Source: a virus
DNA length: 40,263 bases
Reading direction: 5' to 3' (one strand)
IMG/VR virus record: IMGVR_UViG_3300050821_019450
Coordinates: 1-40,263 of that record
Shown piece after piece: positions 1 to 7,508 of the stretch; position 1 is the stretch's first letter, and the number at the start of each line of letters is the position of its first letter. A program made the translations under genes and the position numbers. The notes below the pieces were generated by a model. The model had not been told where the DNA came from, did not search any database, and saw only the letters and a program-made list of their open reading frames with translations.

Positions 1-311
1 CTTGGCCCAGCGCCGCGTAAGACTACATTGGAGGGTATGGTGATGGTGCTGGAGATCTTGAACTTGCCGCTGGAGAGCATCACCACCTGATTATCGGGGC
101 AATTGGATAAAGCGGAATTAATAGCACTGGAAGCGTCGGAACTGCCGTTGCCGTAATCGCTGGCTTTCAGAGTTTTGTAAACAGTGGACCGGGTAGGAAT
201 CCCGCCCTCGACCCCGGATTGTTTCCAATCGATCTGGGTAGTAGCCGGGGGTGCCGCCCCTCTCACTAAAGGGGTAATGAAAAGAAAAAGGGCCAGGAGG
301 ACTTTATTCAT
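1..311 (-). CDS. Exported pectate-lyase-like beta-helix protein, N-terminal part
   Basis: The gene runs off the left edge, and 103 codons are visible. The ATG at 311 overlaps the stop of the holin-like gene (ATGA). The first 20 residues look like a Sec signal peptide: MNK, then a hydrophobic core (LLALFLFITPL), then VRGA before the likely cleavage site. The mature part has the usual opening of pectate-lyase-fold proteins: a D-G-N-G-S-S-D-A segment, a helix of the type AINSALSNC, a G-K-F-K-I-S-S-T-I-T-I strand, and the NVVLRGAG turn. In phages this fold usually forms tail-spike depolymerases, but those normally lack a signal peptide. Polysaccharide cleavage or binding outside the cytoplasm is inferred; catalytic residues would lie beyond the window. 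Confidence 0.65.
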   Translation of the reverse strand, partial: MNKVLLALFLFITPLVRGAAPPATTQIDWKQSGVEGGIPTRSTVYKTLKASDYGNGSSDASSAINSALSNCPDNQVVMLSSGKFKISSTITIPSNVVLRGAGP

Positions 312-559
312 GGGGGAGATTTACCGTTTTTGGTTTCGACATATTTATCTATAGAACGCAGGCCGGAGAGGCCGAAAGTGAGTGCCGTCACCGACTGATA
401 AAAATTTCCAAGAAATTTATAGTCCTTCACGTGCTCGTGAAAATGAGTCCAGCCGAATTCCTGGCTAGCGATAGCCAAAGTGAAAATAAGCAAGGGCAAG
501 GTCAGAAAGGTTAAGACTGACCCCCAGCAAAGCACTGCCCGCCATCGTGGTTCTTTCAT
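308..559 (-). CDS. Holin-like small membrane protein
   Basis: An 83-residue protein with a strong membrane segment at about residues 8-28 (VLCWGSVLTFLTLPLLIFTL). A second weakly hydrophobic stretch near the end (FYQSVTALTFGLSGLRSIDK) is followed by a charged tail (KYVETKNGKSPP). I chose the ATG at 559 because it lies one base after the stop of the M15-like gene; a start at 580 would overlap that gene. Size, topology, the GLRSIDKY-type ending and the position after an endolysin-like gene fit a phage holin. The function is inferred from context, and a spanin-like or other lysis role is possible. Confidence 0.55.
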   Translation of the reverse strand: MKEPRWRAVLCWGSVLTFLTLPLLIFTLAIASQEFGWTHFHEHVKDYKFLGNFYQSVTALTFGLSGLRSIDKYVETKNGKSPP

Positions 560-560
560 T

Positions 561-1031
561 CTACCAGAACTCGAATTCACGGATTCTCGCCCTATTCAGG
601 CCGCAATAAGTCCACCCATGGCGGCTGAAAACCTTGATCGCGTCGGTCATCACCTCGCCAGATACCTGGGGAGAAAGCTCCCAGGCCGCGCCGTACCAGA
701 AAAGCGAGGGCGCGGAGTCGCCAAAACAGTAACAACGGACAAATTGATCGAGCCCGTTGCGGCTCAACGCTTCGATAGTGTAACTCGCTCGAAATTCATC
801 AAAAACCAGTCTTAAAGCGTTAGCCGCGCGGCGATTAACCTGGACCCTTTTCACCCAGAAATCGGGAAAATAGGCAGATCGCAAGGGAAACGGCAATCTC
901 AAGGAATGAAGGTTCCGGCCTTCCCATTGTGAAGTCGGACGACCGGAATTCACGTCCAGGTCGAACGGCCCGTACAGGGTGTTCATGTCGCTCAGATGCT
1001 CGACTTTGGCATTGAGTTTAACGGCTCGCAT
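561..1031 (-). CDS. M15 (D-Ala-D-Ala carboxypeptidase)-like protein with lost zinc ligands
   Basis: A 156-residue protein that follows the phage M15-endopeptidase layout: an early LYGPF element, a WEGRNL segment, the VKRVQVNRRAANALR segment, NGLDQFVRCY, then SLFWYGAAWEL and a C-terminal FEFW. In active M15 enzymes the S-x-H-x-Y-G-x-A-x-D motif and the final D-x-x-H-F-E motif supply the zinc ligands. Here the first reads S-L-F-W-Y-G-A-A-W-E and the second R-I-R-E-F-E-F, so the His residues and the first Asp are replaced. It sits directly upstream of the holin-like gene, where an endolysin would be expected. It is probably a non-catalytic relative, perhaps binding peptidoglycan or serving in the virion. 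The fold assignment is by eye. Confidence 0.6.
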   Translation of the reverse strand: MRAVKLNAKVEHLSDMNTLYGPFDLDVNSGRPTSQWEGRNLHSLRLPFPLRSAYFPDFWVKRVQVNRRAANALRLVFDEFRASYTIEALSRNGLDQFVRCYCFGDSAPSLFWYGAAWELSPQVSGEVMTDAIKVFSRHGWTYCGLNRARIREFEFW

Positions 1032-1191
1032 CGTCTAAGGCCTTTTTAATCACTTCCTTGGAACCCGCTTTACTCTGGAAACGCGAACCATCCCGGAGCT
1101 CACGGCCATAGTAATGCTTGCGAGTTTGAGCGGCGTGCTCCGCGGCACGCCGCTCGCCCTCACTCTTTTTCGATTTAACGATGATGTTCAA
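1018..1191 (-). CDS. Small basic hypothetical protein (TTG start)
   Basis: A 57-residue frame starting at a TTG whose last bases form the stop of the upstream gene (TTGA, 1188-1191). It ends 14 bases inside the next gene. The product is highly charged and probably helical (KSKKSEGERRAAEHAAQTRK near the N-terminus, SKEVIKKALDDASR at the end), with a HYYGRELRDG core. The overlaps on both sides match the packing of neighbouring genes and support the non-ATG start. I do not recognise a family. Confidence 0.6.
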   Translation of the reverse strand: MNIIVKSKKSEGERRAAEHAAQTRKHYYGRELRDGSRFQSKAGSKEVIKKALDDASR

Positions 1192-1508
1192 AACGGCAGC
1201 GGTTGGCCTTTAGCTCCGGCGGCTAATGAAGGACGCATCGCCGCCGAGGAACCCGCCGGAGGGGTTCCAGCGTCTTCGGTAGCCTCCTGAGCCGATGATT
1301 CATCCACCGGCTGGCCGTTAACACTCTCCAGTTTCACCGTGGCGTTCTCGTCATCAGCCGACTGCACGGTGCCATCACAACTGAAAGAAACCGAGTCGCC
1401 CGCCTGCGGCGGAACTCCGTCTTCCGATAAAAGGTCCAAAGGGACTTTGACCGTGTAACCGCTATTATCGGACTTAGGCTTAACGCTGACTCCAATTAAC
1501 GCTGCCAT
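1188..1508 (-). CDS. Hypothetical protein downstream of capsid genes
   Basis: 106 residues. The first 70 look like a small beta-barrel (VSVKPKSDNSGYTVKVPLDL, then a segment with SVSFSCDGTVQSADDENATV). The remaining 35 are a low-complexity Ala/Gly/Pro/Ser tail. It lies between the PDQGLP-repeat gene and the small basic protein in the late operon. An accessory head protein is conceivable from its position, but nothing in the sequence proves it. Confidence 0.65.
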   Translation of the reverse strand: MAALIGVSVKPKSDNSGYTVKVPLDLLSEDGVPPQAGDSVSFSCDGTVQSADDENATVKLESVNGQPVDESSAQEATEDAGTPPAGSSAAMRPSLAAGAKGQPLPF

Positions 1509-1519
1509 AAAAGTAAACC

Positions 1520-1981
1520 CTACTTTTTGGGTTCTGGCGTTGGCGGCAGAGTGTGATCCGGGGCCGGCGGCAGAGTGTGATCGGGTGCCGGCGGGGTTTC
1601 ACTCGATGGTGGCAACCCTTGATCCGGCGCTGGCGGGGTTCCGCCAGGGGCAATCGGGTTAGTCGGAAATCCTGGCCCCTGGCTCGGGTAAGGAGGCCGT
1701 GGCAATCCCTGGTCAGGATGGGGCGGGACTAAAATCGGCGGCCAGATTTCCGGCGGCAACTGGATCGGAGGGGCAATCGCCCCGGGAGGTTTCGGCAAAC
1801 CCTGATCGGGCGAGCCTGGAGGCTTCGGAAGTCCCTGGTCAGGAGTGCCGGGGGGTTTAGGTAAACCCTGGTCAGGAGTGCCAGGAGGTTTAGGCAGACC
1901 CTGATCAGGAGTGCCGGGAGGTTTGCCCGGCTGAGCGGGGGGTGCGCTATAATACCAAATCGAGATGTGAACGAGTGCCAT
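1520..1981 (-). CDS. Proline-rich PDQGLP-repeat protein
   Basis: 153 residues. It opens with a short hydrophobic/aromatic start (MALVHISIWYYSAPPAQ). The rest is almost entirely Pro/Gly/Asp/Gln repeat: four tandem 11-residue units of the type PPGTPDQGLPK, two diverged PDQGLP copies, and two PDHTLPP copies near the end. The start is the ATG at 1981, just past the capsid stop; the frame opens further upstream only within the capsid gene. PDQGLP-type repeats are known to me from hypothetical proteins next to podovirus capsid genes. An extended, unstructured virion accessory is a reasonable guess. Confidence 0.7.
   Translation of the reverse strand: MALVHISIWYYSAPPAQPGKPPGTPDQGLPKPPGTPDQGLPKPPGTPDQGLPKPPGSPDQGLPKPPGAIAPPIQLPPEIWPPILVPPHPDQGLPRPPYPSQGPGFPTNPIAPGGTPPAPDQGLPPSSETPPAPDHTLPPAPDHTLPPTPEPKK
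1801..1932 (-). repeat. Four tandem 33-bp coding repeats
   Basis: Units at 1801-1833, 1834-1866, 1867-1899 and 1900-1932 each encode one PPG(T/S)PDQGLPK-type block. They differ at scattered third positions and at a few first positions, so the duplication is not brand new. The number of units could vary by slippage or recombination. Confidence 0.85.
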
Positions 1982-1985
1982 AATT

Positions 1986-3014
1986 TTAAGTTCCGGTGTA
2001 AGCAGTTTTGGTCTGAAGAACAATCCCGTTCCAGGTGCTAAGGCACACGGCATTGTAGAAAGTCTTCCAAACGTAAGTGATAAACTGGCCAAAAGGATTG
2101 GCGCTATCGGGTTGGGTGATGGTGTAGACCTTCGGTTTCGGAGGATTCTCACCAGAGAGTTTAGGAGCCGCGAAAGCATCTTTGCCGAAGACCAGAGCCG
2201 CGATGATCGCTCCACCCGGAACCGGAGTTCCTTCGGTGCCGCCGCTGGTCTGATAGCAGGGATTAGTGGCCCGCATCACCTTGATCCCGGAAAGGGTCCC
2301 GATCTCGCCTTTCCAGATCTGGTCAGGCTTATTGAACGCGGACGCATAAACCCAGGCGCTCCCTTGTTCCTCAATCAGGTCGCGTTCCTGTTCCGGCGAA
2401 ACCACCGCCACGAAGGTGCCGTCATCGAATTCCTTGGCTTTCTGGACCCGCAGCTTAGTCACCGCATCGATCAGATCATCACCGGAAAACCGTCCGGTGG
2501 CTCCCGTAAGCGCCGATAATGAGGTGAAATCCGTTGCAGTGCCGGCGTACATCCGGCCAAATTTTGTCGGCTCTTCCGTGGTCCCCATAATGCAGGAGTC
2601 ACGAATGAGGGTGTCGCACCACAACGCGGCTTCCTCGCCAAATTTGGTCATCAAGGCATCACCGGTGTTCAAAAATTCCGTCTCATCGACGATATCGCTG
2701 ACCTGTGCATACCCGCCATACTGCTGAAGGCTCCGAGTGATAAACTCGAAGATCAGCTTGTAAGGCGCATTGGTCGGCGGAGTGCCTTCTGTCAGGGTGA
2801 TGACGTTGGCCAGAGACGCTGGGGGCGCCCGGAACATCCTCATTGTCTTACTGCCCTGCCCAGTCGGAATTTCTGCCGGATAGCAGAATTGATAGAGCTG
2901 GAGCTTATCCACCTGGTGCTCCAGCAGTTTTTTCGCAAAATAAATCCTATATTCTGAGGCTTTATCGGTACTGGTGACCGCCCCATAGATAGGTTGATTA
3001 ACCGTAGTTGCCAT
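1986..3014 (-). CDS. Major capsid protein, N4-gp56-like
   Basis: 342 residues, a normal length for HK97-fold capsid subunits. The N-terminal half has the N4-gp56 pattern: FAKKLLEHQVDKLQLYQFCY, then IPTGQGSKTMRMFR, then LTEGTPPTNAPYKLIFEFITRS, then QQYGGYAQVSDIVDETEF. Further on are the spine-like VTKLRVQKAKEFDDGTFVAVVSP region and an EIGTLSGIKVMRATN segment. The gene follows a scaffold-like gene and sits downstream of the portal, the standard head-module order. The product would assemble the icosahedral shell. The family call is by pattern recognition. Confidence 0.88.
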   Translation of the reverse strand: MATTVNQPIYGAVTSTDKASEYRIYFAKKLLEHQVDKLQLYQFCYPAEIPTGQGSKTMRMFRAPPASLANVITLTEGTPPTNAPYKLIFEFITRSLQQYGGYAQVSDIVDETEFLNTGDALMTKFGEEAALWCDTLIRDSCIMGTTEEPTKFGRMYAGTATDFTSLSALTGATGRFSGDDLIDAVTKLRVQKAKEFDDGTFVAVVSPEQERDLIEEQGSAWVYASAFNKPDQIWKGEIGTLSGIKVMRATNPCYQTSGGTEGTPVPGGAIIAALVFGKDAFAAPKLSGENPPKPKVYTITQPDSANPFGQFITYVWKTFYNAVCLSTWNGIVLQTKTAYTGT

Positions 3015-3040
3015 AAAAGACTACCTAGTCGCTAATTTTT

Positions 3041-3946
3041 CTAGAGCCACCCCGTGGTGTCCTTATTTTTCCTCGAAGCGGCAAGCAAATGCTTGCGCAT
3101 CTCGGCAGAAGAGAGACGTGCGAAATCAGCGGTTGAGTTGATTCCGCCGTCTCCAACCCGACCTGGGACTCCCGGCCCAATCGAGGTTAATCCGGTATAA
3201 CGTTGCAGCTCTTTTTTAAGTTGGGCATTTTCCGTCTGAAGACCCTTCACGTCTTCTTCCAGAATCTGCCGTCTAGCTTCGGAATAAGCGGCGTAGATGC
3301 CCTGTGGATGATCGGCATAAGCATTCCCGTCAGGGCCCGAAAACAGTTGGCGCAACTTGGTATCGATCCGAGAACCCGTCTTCATGAATTCAGGGTCACG
3401 CTGACGAATATCAGCCTCTCCCTGTTCCCACATCTGCCGGTGTTCTTTGGTCCCGCGTTTCGGAAGTTCAACCACCATTTTAGAAGCTTTTTCTTCAGCC
3501 TCCATGGCGGCAATCTCTGCATCCGCTCTCGCTACCAATTCAGATCTTCCTTCAACACCCTGCTCGGCTTCTTTTCGCCAAGCTTCACGGTATTCTTTCA
3601 GATCCGACAAGCTATAGTTGCGCTTCGGCTTTTTAGACTCCTCAAACTGCGCTCGCTCTTGGGCAAACTGCGCTTGTTGAGCTCTAAAGGCCTCCTGCTG
3701 CTGTTTAAAGGCAGCACGCTCCCGCTTGGTCCGTTCGTACCGGGACTCCTGCTTCTGTTGCGCGGCTGATTTGGGCCGCCCGTCATTGCCATTACCGTTT
3801 GTTCCACCGGGAACATTTTCTTCCGTCGAGTCGGTGCTGGAAGATTCGCTCTGGTGGCCAAACTCCGGGCTCGGCGCTCCCTCAAAAGCGTCACCTTCAC
3901 TAGCGGTGCCCTGCGGCCCGCTCGACATGGAAACTACTTCACTCAT
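3041..3946 (-). CDS. Putative scaffolding protein
   Basis: 301 residues. Residues 1-60 are acidic, Ser/Gly-rich and probably disordered. About 65-175 is a long charged coiled coil (KRERAAFKQQQEAFRAQQAQ and following). A second helical stretch near 230-245 (LQTENAQLKKELQRY) follows, and the tail ends RKNKDTTGWL. Composition, a helical C-terminus and a position immediately before the capsid gene are what internal scaffolding proteins show. The start at 3946 overlaps the stop of the upstream gene by four bases (ATGA). No protease domain is visible. Confidence 0.7.
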   Translation of the reverse strand: MSEVVSMSSGPQGTASEGDAFEGAPSPEFGHQSESSSTDSTEENVPGGTNGNGNDGRPKSAAQQKQESRYERTKRERAAFKQQQEAFRAQQAQFAQERAQFEESKKPKRNYSLSDLKEYREAWRKEAEQGVEGRSELVARADAEIAAMEAEEKASKMVVELPKRGTKEHRQMWEQGEADIRQRDPEFMKTGSRIDTKLRQLFSGPDGNAYADHPQGIYAAYSEARRQILEEDVKGLQTENAQLKKELQRYTGLTSIGPGVPGRVGDGGINSTADFARLSSAEMRKHLLAASRKNKDTTGWL

Positions 3947-4332
3947 TGCCTGCTATTTCTGATGGCGGTATTCCCACCGCTTAAATTGAACTTCCGGCCA
4001 TCAAGCGGAGCTCGTTGCGATGGTAGCGGCTCGATATCCTCGTCCCCCGAATACTCGCTCTCCGCCTCCGGCGGAAAACTTCGGAGCCGATGGAGTACGG
4101 CCAAGAGATCCTGCATCCCCCGAGCACGCGCGTTGGCGCTCACCCTATCCTGGTAAACGGCTTGAAACGTGTTGGTAGCTACGGTTTGACGCAGGAGTTC
4201 AAAAAGTTTCTGTCCCGCTAAAGTGCGGGTAAAGACGTCAAAAGCTTTGGCATCCTCAGAGGTCCAGTGGACGGCACGCTGAAAAGGAATGGAAATCAGC
4301 CGCCAGATCATCGCTTTGATAAACGCTTTCAT
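3943..4332 (-). CDS. Hypothetical head-module protein
   Basis: 129 residues. The first 20 are amphipathic and basic (MKAFIKAMIWRLISIPFQRA), about 25-70 are probably helical, and a flexible Pro/Asp/Glu-rich segment leads to the C-terminus. It lies between the 44-residue gene and the scaffold gene with four-base overlaps on both sides, so it is translated as part of the head module. I do not recognise a family. Confidence 0.65.
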   Translation of the reverse strand: MKAFIKAMIWRLISIPFQRAVHWTSEDAKAFDVFTRTLAGQKLFELLRQTVATNTFQAVYQDRVSANARARGMQDLLAVLHRLRSFPPEAESEYSGDEDIEPLPSQRAPLDGRKFNLSGGNTAIRNSRQ

Positions 4333-4463
4333 GGCCAGTGGAATGGGGCGTCCTTGATCGCCTCGGCTATCGGTTCAAGCGGTGCTAGCGGGCCTTTGAT
4401 GTCCACAACCTGATACCCGGCATCGGTCAGGATCTTCTTGATCTCGTCGGCTTCATCGCTCAT
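4329..4463 (-). CDS. 44-residue micro-protein after the portal gene
   Basis: The frame reads MSDEADEIKKILTDAGYQVV and continues to a PFHWP end. It begins with an ATGA overlap on the portal stop (4460-4463) and ends with another on the next gene (4329-4332). The sequence suggests one acidic helix, one strand and one more helix. No family is recognised. The double overlap is the main evidence that it is translated. Confidence 0.65.
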   Translation of the reverse strand: MSDEADEIKKILTDAGYQVVDIKGPLAPLEPIAEAIKDAPFHWP

Positions 4464-6508
4464 TGCGGGCCTCCGTTGTTCTGCGGGTTAGGGGCGCCGT
4501 TGACGCTAGCGCCGGGTGACGGCGGCTGCGGAACCATCGGGGGCGTGCCGCCTGGCGGAGGCCCTCCGCGCATCGTCCCCTGACCTGGAGGGGTTTTCAG
4601 CTGATTCATGGTGGTCGCCGCCTGGGCCTGCATCTGGGTCTGCTTCTGCAGCTGGGTCAAGGTGGCCTGGAACTTCTGCTGGAACTGGATAATGGCCTGG
4701 TAATTCTGCTTCATGTACTGAGCATCTTGCCTCGCCATCTGAACATGCATCATTCCGTGCTCCATCAAGCGACCCATAAAATCAGGGGCAATCGGCGGCT
4801 GGGGAGTCGGAGGAGGCGCTCCCGGCTGAGGCGGTCCCGGTTGCCGGAACTGAATAAACTGCTCGATCATGGTGCAGTGGATAACGTGATCGTCTTTCGG
4901 GGACGGTTGCGGGACAAACCCGTCATTCATCACCGTGGTTTCGATGGCCTGATCCTCCTGCTGGCCGGCAGTCACCTGCTCAGGCTGTTGATAGAGGTCG
5001 ACGATCCAGGAAGAATCCATCAGCTCAATAATTTTCCGATCAATCTCAGGGGTGACAATCCAGGGAGAGCCCTGCCCCAATTGCCGCAACTGCATCAGTT
5101 TCTGGATCTCTTTATCCTTCGAATAGCCGTCGACCGAACCATTGGGTTTTAAGAGATATTTATTGTCGAGAGCCGCGTCGGGGAGAGTAAGCCGGCGTTT
5201 GCGCCAGAAGTAATCGAGGGAATCTTTATCGTACTGCTTGAGAATACTCCAGGCCTGCTCGTAGACCGTGGTGATTGAATCTTTGGAAATCCGGGCCCGC
5301 AAGTCGTTAGACTGCTGCATGACGGTGGAGATGGAATTGACCTCCGTCGCAGTACGGCTCTTATCTTGCGTGTTGGCATCTCCAATTCCAAAGTCAGGAA
5401 TTCCCACTCGTTGCTCGGCCAGGGACTTGTTATTATTGACTTCCTCATCAAAATCGACGGGCGGCGGCGGTTGCTGGACTAACTGCAAAATAGCGTCGTA
5501 AACCGCGCCGGGTTCCCAGCGAATGTTTTGGGCATTCACGCTTCCTCCCTGACTGGAAAGCACCGGGCGGTTGGCGATTGACATGTAGTCAAGCTTCTCG
5601 TTCCACATCTTGGTGGCGCTGGCCTCGTACATCTGGACCAGTTCCATCACCCCGCGACTGGAATAAAACATCTCATCCAGCCATTCATAAGGAAGAGCGG
5701 CAATCGGGACCTGGCGATGATCATAGGGCATCTTGAAGGTGGCCCGGGCAGGTTCATCGGGAGCCAGGGGGCTGAAGGTCTGAACTTCGATATTGCCGTC
5801 ATCCAACTTCACATAGACTTCCCAGAGGATGATCAGGTCTTTTAACCGGGTGTAAGAAAGCCCCTCGGCCTGATACTGGCTTTCCCGATAACGGTTGTCG
5901 GGTTTGCCCTCGCCTTTAATCGAATCGATGAAGTCGTCATCCATGTTGTAGCCGCAATCGGTCCCGCTCCGGCGGTAATCGGCCTCACTCATGTGCATGA
6001 CGTGACAGACCCGGTCAGCCTCCTGCAAGGTGGTGGTCCAGGGCGGGACAATCACGAAATAAGGATGGATATTGGCAAAGGCCAGACGCTTTTTAGTGGC
6101 GTCCCAGTAGGTCTTGACTAACCCCACCCCATTTTGCAGGGTCGAGTCGACCGCGCACATCGCGACTCTCGTGAAATTCGAACATTCCCGGACTTTGTAA
6201 TCAAACCACTGGGCCACCGAATCGGTGTAGCTGTCCCCTTGAGTCTCCATCGAGTAAAAACTGGCTAATAACTCAGGGCCGAAGACCCACTGCATGTAGT
6301 AGGCTTTCAGTTTCCCGATGATGGTGTCCCCCAGGGGGACATGCATATCGGCGGCCCCGCTCCAGGGTTTACGGGCGCGCCGGACCCCGTGTTTACGCAT
6401 CCGGCCCCACAAGATCTGGCGGCCTTCCCAATCCTCCCGGTCGTCCAGATCCTTGCAGATCTTGGCGTAAAGCTCGTTCTCGTAGTTACTGGAGTCGTCG
6501 TCAGGCAA
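4460..6508 (-). CDS. Portal (head-tail connector) protein
   Basis: 682 residues, typical for large podovirus portals. It opens with charged helices, then RRARKPWSGAADMHVPLGDT and a long region with VAMCAVDSTLQNGVGLVKTY and IHPYFVIVPPW, as in P22/N4-type portals. Mid-protein GVMELVQMYEASATKMWNEK and TATEVNSISTVMQQSNDLRA fit the stem/wing helices. The last 130 residues are a Gln/Pro/Met-rich helical barrel-like tail. The start is a TTG, overlapping the stop of the 84-residue gene by 8 bases. It would form the dodecameric vertex through which DNA is packaged and ejected. Confidence 0.87.
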   Translation of the reverse strand: MPDDDSSNYENELYAKICKDLDDREDWEGRQILWGRMRKHGVRRARKPWSGAADMHVPLGDTIIGKLKAYYMQWVFGPELLASFYSMETQGDSYTDSVAQWFDYKVRECSNFTRVAMCAVDSTLQNGVGLVKTYWDATKKRLAFANIHPYFVIVPPWTTTLQEADRVCHVMHMSEADYRRSGTDCGYNMDDDFIDSIKGEGKPDNRYRESQYQAEGLSYTRLKDLIILWEVYVKLDDGNIEVQTFSPLAPDEPARATFKMPYDHRQVPIAALPYEWLDEMFYSSRGVMELVQMYEASATKMWNEKLDYMSIANRPVLSSQGGSVNAQNIRWEPGAVYDAILQLVQQPPPPVDFDEEVNNNKSLAEQRVGIPDFGIGDANTQDKSRTATEVNSISTVMQQSNDLRARISKDSITTVYEQAWSILKQYDKDSLDYFWRKRRLTLPDAALDNKYLLKPNGSVDGYSKDKEIQKLMQLRQLGQGSPWIVTPEIDRKIIELMDSSWIVDLYQQPEQVTAGQQEDQAIETTVMNDGFVPQPSPKDDHVIHCTMIEQFIQFRQPGPPQPGAPPPTPQPPIAPDFMGRLMEHGMMHVQMARQDAQYMKQNYQAIIQFQQKFQATLTQLQKQTQMQAQAATTMNQLKTPPGQGTMRGGPPPGGTPPMVPQPPSPGASVNGAPNPQNNGGPQ

Positions 6509-6755
6509 TGGGAGAACCTTTGGGTAAAAGAAGAAGGCCGGAAGGTTTACTAACCACGGTGACCCCGAGCTTGATCCCGGTGGACCCGATAAATTTCTTG
6601 ACCGTCCCGGTTAAAGTCGCGCCGGCGCTCTGGCCGGAACCGACGGTGACGGTCATGGTGTCGCCGACATTGATCCCGGCAGTGGAAACCAGGGTCAGGT
6701 TAACCCGGCCCCCGGCCTGATTGGCAAATGAAGCTCTTTCAAGGGTAGTAGCCAT
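6501..6755 (-). CDS. Small beta-rich hypothetical protein
   Basis: 84 residues, mostly short strands rich in Thr, Val and Gly (VNLTLVSTAGINVGDTMTVT, then TLTGTVKKFIGSTGIKLGVT). This resembles one small beta-barrel or Ig-like domain. It ends inside the first codons of the portal gene. A head decoration or minor structural role fits its place, but no family is recognised. Confidence 0.6.
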   Translation of the reverse strand: MATTLERASFANQAGGRVNLTLVSTAGINVGDTMTVTVGSGQSAGATLTGTVKKFIGSTGIKLGVTVVSKPSGLLLLPKGSPIA

Positions 6756-6761
6756 AAAATT

Positions 6762-7487
6762 TTAAGCGGCAAAACGCATCGGGGGATTGGCTCCGAAATT
6801 AAATTGGGTGCCGGTGATAAGAAGAGGGCTTCGGGTGACCAGTTCCGGGGCGCTCGGCTGATCCCCGGCGGTAGACCCGGACAAGAGGCTGAAAAACCCC
6901 AGGCCCTGCGGAGCGACCACCCGGGGATCAAACCCTTTGGCCAATAAGGCAATCTGAGGGTCAGAAGGGACCGAACGCCAGACTGCCGGATAAGCCACGA
7001 TGGCTCCGGCTCCTTTGTCGCCGGTCCCGATCTGGACAAAGGCTTGGTTATCCAAAAGGAGATAGCCGGTGGTCGCGGTCACTCCAGTCGAGGGGGCCTG
7101 ATAAACTCCGTTGACGTACATCCGTCCATTGGTGATCGAGCCGGCGGAACCGGTGACGCTGAAAAAAAGGTGATGCCACGTCAGGGGCGGGAGTCCCATG
7201 GCCGGAGGGGAGTAATCGAAGGTCCCGCCGGTGTTGCTGAAGATATTGCAGCCGAAACTCCAGGAGGTCGGGGTCCCGTTCTGACCGACATAGTGGAGCT
7301 GGAGCTGAGCATTTAAGCTGGCTCCGGCATTGTTGCCGCTCGGCATGAAAAAATATTCGGGATTAAACGGCGAGGGTGCCGTGTTGGGCATGTTGATCCA
7401 GCAGGCGCAGGCCATCGGCGGGTAAATACTGACCCCACCAGGGCCATTCTTAAAAAGAGAAGTGAGGGCTCCGCCTTTAATCGACAT
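6762..7487 (-). CDS. LamG/concanavalin-like surface protein
   Basis: 241 residues. The pattern is that of the laminin-G/concanavalin jelly roll: ACWINMPN, then a WSFGCNIFS strand, then PLTWHHLFFSVTGSAGSITN followed by GRMYVNGVYQAP, and IGTGDKGAGAIVAYPAVWRS. These match the W-H-H-(x)-F and LYVNG landmarks of LamG-type domains. Such folds bind sugars, so it may decorate the capsid or bind host glycans. It is encoded between the large terminase and portal, not with the fibres. Confidence 0.6.
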   Translation of the reverse strand: MSIKGGALTSLFKNGPGGVSIYPPMACACWINMPNTAPSPFNPEYFFMPSGNNAGASLNAQLQLHYVGQNGTPTSWSFGCNIFSNTGGTFDYSPPAMGLPPLTWHHLFFSVTGSAGSITNGRMYVNGVYQAPSTGVTATTGYLLLDNQAFVQIGTGDKGAGAIVAYPAVWRSVPSDPQIALLAKGFDPRVVAPQGLGFFSLLSGSTAGDQPSAPELVTRSPLLITGTQFNFGANPPMRFAA

Positions 7488-7508
7488 CTACTCTACTCGT
7501 CATGTTTT

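Noticed and set aside
1520-2215. 231-residue reading of the PDQGLP-repeat gene
   Set aside because: The first 78 residues overlap the capsid gene in another frame. The ATG at 1981, just after the capsid stop, is the likely start.
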